Of a stretch of 46,495 bases of DNA, positions 41,114-46,495 are shown piece by piece. Under the pieces are notes generated by a model. The model saw only the letters and a list, made by a program, of their open reading frames with translations. It made no database searches and was not told the DNA's origin. Both the position numbers and the translations under genes were made by a program. The stretch is from an uncultured Candidatus Saccharibacteria bacterium (GTDB lineage Bacteria > Patescibacteriota > Saccharimonadia > Saccharimonadales > Saccharimonadaceae). How positions within the stretch are numbered: the first letter of the stretch is position 1; the number at the start of each line of letters is the position of its first letter. The stretch is from contig CAOQYN010000003.1 of the NCBI GenBank assembly GCA_948514425.1, positions 1 through 46,495 of the forward strand, written 5' to 3'.

Positions 41114-41224
41114 AATCTACCCATACTTCAAACTCTTGAATTTGGGCCCACTTCTAAACAAGGAGGAGAGGTTGCTGAGACGCTTGAGAATGGCACGAGT
41201 GTAACTATCAAGGTCAACTCTTAG
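41108..41224 (+). CDS. Short plus-strand ORF in the phage remnant
   Basis: ATG GAT AAT ... stop at 41224, 38 aa, with AAGGAGGAG inside. Its end (GTSVTIKVNS) resembles the ends of the small ORFs at 41996 (SIKLKIHLE) and 42250 (KISITINLK). Possibly the shortened third member of one family. Confidence 0.3.
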   Translation: MDNLPILQTLEFGPTSKQGGEVAETLENGTSVTIKVNS

Positions 41225-41253
41225 TTTCATTGTTTCCTATTTGCAGCTTTGAT

Positions 41254-41370
41254 TTATAGACTGATGATTTTCTTAATGACAGGCTGAGCGATAACGGCGT
41301 TCTCCCGCGTGATCCATAAACCAAAGTTGGTGCTAGTATCTTGGGGATTGCGGGTCAACAATCGTCTTTG
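41254..41370 (-). pseudogene. Phage structural gene fragment (3' end)
   Basis: Minus frame reads RNPQDTSTNFGLWITRENAV followed by IAQPVIKKIISL and TAA, with coding-like composition and no start. Its stop region (41240-41280) resembles the end of the tail-chaperone gene at 42252 (KIISLEIKAA), hinting at recombination between copies. Confidence 0.35.
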
Positions 41371-41523
41371 TTGGCTGACTTATTAGCCTTAGCTCCCGCG
41401 GCTTTATTTGCGGTTGCAGACTTGCCTGCTGGCTTCTTGCCTGTCGCTGCTGGCTTTAGGTAGCCTGGTACCAGGCATTACCTCGACTTCGTGTCCAGTT
41501 TCTTGGTTGCGGTAAATAGGCAT
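41355..41523 (-). pseudogene. Small phage-type protein, frameshifted
   Basis: Starts MPIYRNQETGHEVEVMPGTR at 41523 with AAGGGAGAAAATT ATG. In the first frame it stops at 41404. A shift near 41460 gives LKPAATGKKPAGKSATANKA followed by AGAKANKSANKDDC, an alanine/lysine-rich tail that fits better. The MPIYRN..TGxxVEV start is typical of small genes in the phage head/connector region. Confidence 0.45.
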
Positions 41524-41550
41524 AATTTTCTCCCTTCGTTATTTTATTAC

Positions 41551-41720
41551 CTATAACATCCTAATCCGCTCAGCAATCGCATAACGATTCCAAGTGGTTG
41601 GGGTGTTCTGATCCATTTGCGCCGCAGTCGTGTCTACGACGTGATAATCGTGCCCGGCATATTCTACAAAGGCTCCATTGACATCTCGGTCGTCAGTTTT
41701 GGGCAGGTGAATCTGGATTT
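41551..41720 (-). pseudogene. Phage head-tail connector-type gene fragment (3' end)
   Basis: Minus frame reads QIQIHLPKTDDRDVNGAFVE, YAGHDYHVVDTTAAQMDQNT and TWNRYAIAERIRML, then TAG. It resembles the small neck/connector proteins of siphophages. Its 5' end is joined directly, out of frame, to the tape-measure fragment at about 41720. Confidence 0.5.
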
Positions 41721-41838
41721 GCCATCATTGCGAGGAGCGAAGTAGTCGTCTCAACGTCTTGACCAGCCGCGTTAAGGTTCGCGGCGCAGTTCTTGTAGGC
41801 TTCTCCTAGTGCTTCCGCGGTTGTGTTGCTATTAGCTT
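41720..41838 (-). pseudogene. Tape-measure protein fragment
   Basis: Minus frame reads NTTAEALGEAYKNCAANLNA followed by AGQDVETTTSLLAMMAN. This is the recognisable conserved stretch of phage tail tape-measure proteins (..TTSLLAxMANxG). Only ~40 codons remain; both ends are deletion junctions. Confidence 0.6.
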
Positions 41839-41996
41839 GCGCAGAATACGAAGAGAGAAAGAGGTTGAAGCGAAGGCTGTAGCCGATGTTTTAGCTAATG
41901 GAGGATTGACTATACCTTTGTCGGCCGATGATATAGAGAAGCTTCTAGCACAACGTGCTCCAGATGGGTCAATTAAGTTAAAAATACATCTAGAAT
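41837..41996 (+). pseudogene. 5'-truncated small plus-strand ORF, paralogue of 42035-42250
   Basis: Reads RRIRREKEVEAKAVADVLAN, then a middle GGLTIPLSADDIEKLLAQ and SIKLKIHLE at the stop (41994-41996). It aligns with the next ORF (REKELKKAF... KISITINLK). No start codon other than a TTG; the 5' part runs into the tape-measure fragment. Confidence 0.4.
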
Positions 41997-42034
41997 AGAC
42001 CATTTCTACGTCTCCTCTTTGGTATAATTGGTTT

Positions 42035-42250
42035 ATGGAAACTTCTGAAATGGTTGCTTGCGGGATACTTGGTGGTACTACTAGTTCTGCTGAATTATGC
42101 CGTGAAAAAGAGCTCAAAAAGGCTTTTAAGCATCTTAGAAAAGCTGGTCTCGAAAACTTTAAGCTCACTTTAACCGAGGAACATCTTCGACAAATTGACG
42201 AGGCTAGATCTAGGGGAGATAAGATCAGTATCACTATTAATCTCAAATAG
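42035..42250 (+). CDS. Small plus-strand ORF in the phage remnant
   Basis: 71 aa, METSEMVACGILGGTTSSAE at the start and a helical then beta-like C-terminus (GDKISITINLK). TGGTATAAT ends seven nt before the ATG, so it is probably transcribed as a leaderless mRNA. It is convergent with the phage gene at 42252 and has a truncated paralogue directly upstream. It could be an antitoxin-like or phage-accessory protein; I do not recognise it. Confidence 0.5.
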   Translation: METSEMVACGILGGTTSSAELCREKELKKAFKHLRKAGLENFKLTLTEEHLRQIDEARSRGDKISITINLK

Positions 42251-42251
42251 T

Positions 42252-42671
42252 TCATACTTCCCCCTTCGCGGCTTTGATTTCTAGACTGATGATTTTTTGG
42301 GCTTCTTTTGGGCCTTTGGGAGCGCGTTCTTTTTTGGTGCGACGAATACAGGCTCCGACCATATGAGCGATGACACCCTCGAGGGGGATAAACTGCGCGC
42401 GATCGCGCGCCCGTTCCGCCAGGACCCACTTTTGGAGCGTCATAGTTTCGATTTCTTCTGCGTTCCATTTTCGATAAACGTCATAGCCAAACCGAGCGAT
42501 TACCTCCGCCACGAAGGCGTCAATATCATCATATGATCGTCTTTTCTCTGGACGTTTAGGCTTTAGCTTGGCTTTCTCTTCCTTAGATACAAGATCAGAA
42601 AGACGAACTACCTGATCAAACTTTGGAGATTGCCTGATACTGTTTAATGTTGGTCGTTCATCTTTCCTCAT
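42252..42671 (-). CDS. Phage tail assembly chaperone-like protein
   Basis: A 139-aa protein, charged and helical (EKAKLKPKRPEKRRSYDDID, then DAFVAEVIARFGYDVYRKW), without membrane segment. It begins five nt after the tail-tube-like gene and was followed by the tape measure, as in siphophage genomes, where this place belongs to tail assembly chaperones (gpG/gpGT). The call rests on position more than sequence. It is intact, but its neighbours are broken, so it is probably a relic. Confidence 0.5.
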   Translation of the reverse strand: MRKDERPTLNSIRQSPKFDQVVRLSDLVSKEEKAKLKPKRPEKRRSYDDIDAFVAEVIARFGYDVYRKWNAEEIETMTLQKWVLAERARDRAQFIPLEGVIAHMVGACIRRTKKERAPKGPKEAQKIISLEIKAAKGEV

Positions 42672-42675
42672 TGCA

Positions 42676-43054
42676 CTAAGCCTCTGGAGTAGGTTCAGTT
42701 ACCGCTTGATACTCGCCAGTTGTGACATTGAGACGCATATTCGTAGTGAGGTCATAGTCACCAAGACGAATTGTATATGCTGGCAAGCCATCACCTTCAT
42801 GCGTCATGGCGTTGTAGATAATTGGGTTCAACGAGAGGCTGACCGTAGCCGAATCAGCCGTATTGAACTCAATATCATCTGGGATAGATGGGATACAGCG
42901 CGCAATTTCTACATCGGCACTAGAGCCATCATCACACACGCCTTGCACTACGACGTTCATATATTCACCACCCTGGCAGAGGCTATCACCGCCACCAAAG
43001 ATAATATTCCCAGCATTCGGGTTAGCTCCTTGACAATTTGAATCATAGTATAAT
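42676..43054 (-). pseudogene. Major tail protein, N-terminally truncated
   Basis: Minus-strand coding sequence with IPDDIEFNTADSATVSLSLN and TIRLGDYDLTTNMRLNVTTG, the C-terminal part of a siphophage tail tube-like protein. The frame stays open up to 43128 through CRISPR-like sequence (TTG start), but the part encoded upstream of 43054 is not phage-like. The first codons (YYDSNCQGA) lie in a degenerate CRISPR repeat (43019-43054), so the gene is joined to the array. Confidence 0.55.
43019..43054. other. Degenerate CRISPR repeat or tracrRNA anti-repeat
   Basis: The last ~23 nt (TTGACAATTTGAATCATAGTATAAT) match the repeat with one substitution; the first ~12 nt differ except for GTTA and CTCC/TCCC similarity. 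It lies 56 nt, not 30, before the first intact repeat. Read on the minus strand, it could pair with the crRNA repeat with a central bulge, as a tracrRNA anti-repeat would. It also codes for YYDSNC of the tail protein. Confidence 0.45.
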
Positions 43055-43110
43055 ATACTACAATGACAAAGTACAACTATATCGGGTGCGAATTTGACGG
43101 CAAAGACGGG

Positions 43111-43278
43111 GTTATAGTCCCCTGACAATTTGAATCATGGTATAATTTAGGATGAGTCATAGTGTTATGCAGACTAGTTATAGTCCCCTGACAATTTGAA
43201 TCATGGTATAATAAAGTAATCGTTATTATGACTAGATGGGCGGTTATAGTCCCCTGACAATTTGAATCATGGTATAAT
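43111..43278 (+). CRISPR. Type II-C CRISPR array: 3 intact repeats, 2 clear 30-nt spacers
   Basis: The 36-nt repeat begins GTTATAGTCCCCTGACAATT and ends GAATCATGGTATAAT. Intact copies lie at 43111-43146, 43177-43212 and 43243-43278. Spacers at 43147-43176 and 43213-43242 are each 30 nt. A 56-nt stretch separates the first intact copy from the degenerate one at 43019. Every copy ends in TGGTATAAT, an extended -10 box, so each spacer can be transcribed from its own repeat in the plus direction, opposite to the cas genes, as known for Neisseria type II-C loci. Confidence 0.93.
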
Positions 43279-43669
43279 ATTGTACCGTTTTACTTACGAA
43301 ATTACCCCTGTTATTGGGGTAATTTCGTTTAATGCTTATTTTTAGAAAAATGCTAGTTGTGTGGGGGGTGTTTTTTACTTCTTGTATGTTTTTCTCACCA
43401 ACAACTATATACATGTCCGCGAATTGGTGTTCTGTTAACATTAGCATACGGATTGAGCCATTACGGGGTGCAACTTTCTTAATGCGGTCGAGATGCATAT
43501 AGGCATTGTCTCGATCGGGACAAAGTCGCGTATAGACCGAATACTGCAACATTTCAAAACCATCATCCAGTAAAAATTTACGAAAACTAGTCGCCAATTT
43601 TCTTTCCATTTTAGTAACTACTGGGAGATCGAAAATTACCATTACACGCATAAGTCTATATGAAATCAT
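43244..43669 (-). CDS. cas2: CRISPR-associated endoribonuclease-like Cas2 (extended C-terminus)
   Basis: Forms the adaptation complex with Cas1. ATG two nt after the cas1 stop; the ferredoxin-like fold begins MRVMVIFDLPVVTK with the family Asp, then FRKFLLDDGFEMLQYSVYTR and GSIRMLMLTEHQFADMYIVVG. The ORF is 141 aa, against ~100-110 for most members. The last ~32 residues are read from the leader hairpin and the final CRISPR repeat, whose GTTA supplies the stop (TAA). Removing one T from the T5 run (complement of 43346-43350) would end the protein at HTTSIF, the expected length. It is therefore probably shifted by one base or read through. Confidence 0.88.
   Translation of the reverse strand: MISYRLMRVMVIFDLPVVTKMERKLATSFRKFLLDDGFEMLQYSVYTRLCPDRDNAYMHLDRIKKVAPRNGSIRMLMLTEHQFADMYIVVGEKNIQEVKNTPHTTSIFLKISIKRNYPNNRGNFVSKTVQYYTMIQIVRGL
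43297..43330 (+). terminator. Hairpin terminating crRNA transcription
   Basis: CGAAATTACCCC (43297-43308), loop TGTTATT, GGGGTAATTTCG (43316-43327), then TTTAATGCTTATTTTT. It is 18 nt past the last repeat in the transcription direction of the array. Confidence 0.75.
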
Positions 43670-43671
43670 AA

Positions 43672-44577
43672 TTAGCTTGAGATATCGATGGATGGCAGAG
43701 TAAATATCTTGGTGTTATCCTGAGAGATAGCATTCAACATGCCATCTACTACCATGTCGGTTAAATGTTTTATAGTATATCTTCTGTCAATCATTATACC
43801 ATACTGGTTCATAACGTCAATAATTTTATGGCGGTCGTTTTTATTCAGACTTGAGTCATATTCGTCTTTGACATGACGGGGTGCAACTTTTGTTAAAATG
43901 TAATCATCAACAAGTGGGCGAAAGCTTTCGATAAGATCATCAACTAAATTATATTGATTGAGTTCAGAGCGATGATTGATGCCGATTTCTGTAACTAGCC
44001 CGCGCGCCACTACGGCGCGCGCTAATGAGCTACGCACGATGGCATAACCATAATTAAGTGCGGAGTTGTGCCACATTGGTTTACGTCTAGTTGCATCGCC
44101 AAGCAGAGCGTTAAAATATAGACGTGCGGCAATAGCCTCGTTATTCCCAACATCACCTGAACGTACCGTTGAGGAGAGTTTATCTAACCTATCAGCTGTG
44201 TTGATAAAATTATTTTTGCGTAAAACGGTGGCTTGATTTTTGATTTTTTGGATAATATTCTTGCGCCAAAGTTGTTTCCGCAAAGCCACCCCCATCATGA
44301 GCTGATTACGAGCATTTTTCGAACCGCGCGAAGCCTGACCATGAGGCAAAATAATTGTAGAGGGTAGGTGTTTTTCATCACATACGAGAGTATTGACGCC
44401 AAACCGTGCAAGTGCCGCAAGAATGTTAGCTGTTAAGATTATTTCACGATTGTCGATAATAAGACTATCAATATCTTCTAGTGGTAAAGCAATTTCTTCG
44501 TCTTGTCTAATAAGGAGTTTGTTATCTTTGAGGCTGAGCCTTGCTGGATTTTCGATTGCTACTACTCGCCACGCCAT
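43672..44577 (-). CDS. cas1: CRISPR-associated endonuclease Cas1 (type II)
   Basis: Integrase subunit that inserts new spacers. The 301-aa protein has the N-terminal beta domain (MAWRVVAIENPARLSLKDNK) and the helical catalytic domain with NNEAIAARLYF (Glu147), INHRSE (His202) and DDLIESFRPLVD (Glu217), the three metal ligands. Length and the short beta domain fit type II Cas1. It lies four bases from cas9 and two nt from cas2, one operon. No csn2 or cas4 is present, which fits subtype II-C. Confidence 0.95.
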   Translation of the reverse strand: MAWRVVAIENPARLSLKDNKLLIRQDEEIALPLEDIDSLIIDNREIILTANILAALARFGVNTLVCDEKHLPSTIILPHGQASRGSKNARNQLMMGVALRKQLWRKNIIQKIKNQATVLRKNNFINTADRLDKLSSTVRSGDVGNNEAIAARLYFNALLGDATRRKPMWHNSALNYGYAIVRSSLARAVVARGLVTEIGINHRSELNQYNLVDDLIESFRPLVDDYILTKVAPRHVKDEYDSSLNKNDRHKIIDVMNQYGIMIDRRYTIKHLTDMVVDGMLNAISQDNTKIFTLPSIDISS

Positions 44578-44580
44578 ATT

Positions 44581-46495
44581 TTACTCGAAATTATAATTGT
44601 CACCTAGTACGGAGATAGGGATTATTTCTACTTTTATTGCTTTACCTAGCGAACAATTTATAAAAATATCTTTGCTGGCTTGGTTATGTGGTAGAAGGCA
44701 GATACTCCCACTTCGAATACCGTATTTTACATAATACCCTTCAGTTATATGATCTGCGTAGGTAATCTTGACATAATCATTTGGAAAAACTTGCGCAACG
44801 AACTCAAAACCATTTTCTACACTTGCCATAATTAAACCATCCGTATTACATAGTTTATTGAACTCGATCTTCTCTTTCGCATTACGCCCAGTCGGGATTG
44901 GCAAAATCGGAATCTCCTTCTTACCTAGACTATGCACGTAGAGCGGAGCAGCGAAGAACTTATAATCTCCCAGATGGTCTTTGCGCCGATAAATATTTAG
45001 GCAAACTGTTTTGCCGTTATCAGCAAATTGCGTATGGCTGTTAAGATAAGTACCAGAAGTGTTAGGTTTCTTTTCATAAACTTTAATCGTGCACACCGGC
45101 GACAGCGGACGTCCATTTCTGTCTGTCTTTTTATTATTTTTATAGATTGGTTCGTCGAAAGCTTTTTCGCCTTTTGCTTCAAGTAATTCTTTTAACTGGC
45201 TATATAGGGTTTTATCGCTTTCAACTAAAACTGAATTTTCTAACCAGTTTTTTGTTTTATCACTTCTGTATTTGAAGTATTTCTTTGCGGCATTCTTATC
45301 TAGCTTCATACGAGTTAATCTCATATCCCCATCCTTGGTCTTCGGGCTACGAAGAGTTGCTTCATGGGCCGATCCCTTTGTGCTACGTTTTGGCATGCGT
45401 GAAACGAATAGTGGATGAATTTTTTGAAGAAAATTCTCATCATATGTTTCAAATTGTCGGAACTTATCTCGGAACTCTGACAATTTTTCAATTTCGTCAG
45501 TATTATGCGACATGCCGCTACGAATACGAACTTCCTGAGCAAAGTTTTCCCACGGCGGAAGCATTTCGCGCTGCAAAACATAGTCACCTTGAGTAATTTG
45601 CAGAGTATCGCCATTTTCGGTTTTAATGGTGATAGTTTGGTGCTTTGCGCCAAGTTCTTTGTATTTATTCCAATCAGAAATCTTTTTAATTTGCCCCTGC
45701 GAAATTGTGGCGATAATACAAGCATCAACAGCATGATGACAATTATTGAAGCCGCGGTCTTTATTGCCAATCTCATACATTTTGCGTAAATATGAAGTAA
45801 TAAAACCAGTAGGTGTAAGAACTCGTTGCTTGTTTTTCTTTGAATCGTCGAATCTTAAATTATCTTTGATATAGCGTGCCATAAACTTGCATACGTAACG
45901 CGTATCATTAAGTGCGTGCTCATTCCAACTCTCTTTTGGTGGTTTTTCACAGAGGATACGATTGCGTTTTGGAATTGGTATTTTCTGGTCATTAGCGAGA
46001 GTGATGATTGTACCCCATTTCGGTGTGTCACCCCAAGCATCAAATGGGATATGATTTTTCTTTTCTTGATTACATTTCGTGCAAACTAAAACCTTATTAT
46101 TAATACCGTCATTCCCACAGATACTAAATGGGATGATATGGTCGATTTCCGCTAGTTTTTCATCTATGAAAATGTCCGTATCAATTGTACTGCCACAATA
46201 TAAACATTTACAATTGTACTGCCACAATATAAACATTTACAATTTTGCTGCTCACGTAACTTATACTTAATAATTTGTTGACCAGTTGGGTTCGTGATGC
46301 CAAGTTCTTTAAGCTTAGTTTTGATCTCTTCATTACGTTCAGCATTTTCTTTTTGTTGTTTTTCGATCTTTTTACGATCGTTAAAGTTTTTGGCAAGCTC
46401 GGTAGCACATTCAACCTTAATTTGATACGGTGCACCATATTTTGGTTCAGTGTAACAAAAAGGAACAGCCTCATTGTAAAATGTGGTTAGCAATA
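44581..46495 (-). pseudogene. cas9: cas9 (3' part), frameshifted in HNH by a 29-bp duplication
   Basis: Runs off the right edge, so the N-terminus is not seen. From the edge: RuvC-II motif IKVECATELAK and KDRK-like helix, a linker, then the HNH domain. Cys-x2-Cys (CKCLYCGST) starts it, EIDHIIPFS carries the catalytic His, and NNKVLVCTKCNQEKKN has the second Cys pair and Asn. RuvC-III is in NNCHHAVDACIIA. The remaining ~350 residues would be the PAM-interacting part. At 46182-46239 an exact tandem copy of 29 bp shifts the frame between CGSTI and DTDIF, so the full protein is not read. Deleting one copy restores it. Confidence 0.9.
46182..46239. repeat. 29-bp tandem duplication inside cas9
   Basis: CAATTGTACTGCCACAATAT AAACATTTA occurs twice without a gap (46182-46210, 46211-46239) and is followed by CAATT, the first five bases of a third copy. 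It fits slippage between CAATT repeats. Confidence 0.97.

Noticed and set aside
41806..42468. 220-aa minus-strand ORF across the phage remnant
   Set aside because: It runs in a different frame over the chaperone gene and the plus-strand small ORFs, with Arg/Ser-rich shadow-like sequence; the shorter fragments explain the region better.
45476..45495. CTGACAATTTTTCAATTTCG in cas9 as a possible anti-repeat
   Set aside because: Only nine bases match the repeat, it is inside well-conserved cas9 coding sequence, and no promoter or terminator surrounds it.
1..46495. Reassigned TGA (as in Gracilibacteria/SR1)
   Set aside because: TGA ends several genes at natural C-termini, such as the phosphoketolase N-half and cassettes, and no conserved gene shows in-frame TGA.

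Overview
The window looks like a chromosome segment of a host-associated Saccharibacteria (TM7, Candidate Phyla Radiation) genome. The evidence is indirect. Genes are compact and short. Many starts sit 6-7 nt after a TATAAT box, so their mRNAs would be leaderless. The gene mix includes an arginine-deiminase-type carbamate kinase, a phosphoketolase, a type IV pilin-like protein, an LPxTG surface protein and a VirB6/TrbL-like membrane protein. TGA is used as a normal stop.

Layout. 0-7 kb: end of a VirB6/TrbL-like gene, small membrane proteins, two orphan variable-domain cassettes (A and B), an LPxTG surface protein and an orphan coiled-coil protein. 7-26.9 kb: a mostly housekeeping block with tRNA-His, tRNA-Gly, tpiA, a HAD phosphatase, tyrS, a class A penicillin-binding protein, a PIN-TRAM protein, a phosphoketolase split into two overlapping genes, hrcA-grpE behind a CIRCE operator, an adenylate-kinase-like gene, a lamin-tail surface protein, an FAD oxidoreductase lacking its redox cysteines, arcC and a pilin. 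27-27.6 kb: tRNA-Met and two more cassettes (C and D), arranged tail to tail. 27.6-35.4 kb: an integrated element of about 7.7 kb. It is bounded by a 17-bp direct repeat of the 3' end of tRNA-Ser and carries a serine recombinase, an SF3/D5-type helicase, a GIY-YIG protein, a possible replication initiator and a structured non-coding region. 35.4-40.9 kb: yebC, an ArsR repressor with a P1B metal ATPase, tRNA-Leu and ftsH. 41-43.1 kb: a decayed siphophage tail/head module with small plus-strand ORFs interleaved. 43.0-46.5 kb: a type II-C CRISPR-Cas locus (short array, cas2, cas1, 3' part of cas9) running off the right edge.

The most unusual content is the set of four promoterless, start-less cassettes. 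They encode the same ~65-residue FISUMP/C-type-lectin-like C-terminal domain, with near-invariant ends and an almost fully variable middle rich in NNY codons. They look like donors or targets of a diversification system (retroelement or gene conversion) whose expressed gene lies elsewhere. The second is the CRISPR locus. cas9 is frameshifted inside its HNH domain by an exact 29-bp tandem duplication, cas2 reads through into the first repeat, every intact repeat carries an extended -10 promoter, and the array is fused to a phage tail gene whose sequence resembles the repeat.

All function calls rest on reading motifs by eye. No database search was run.
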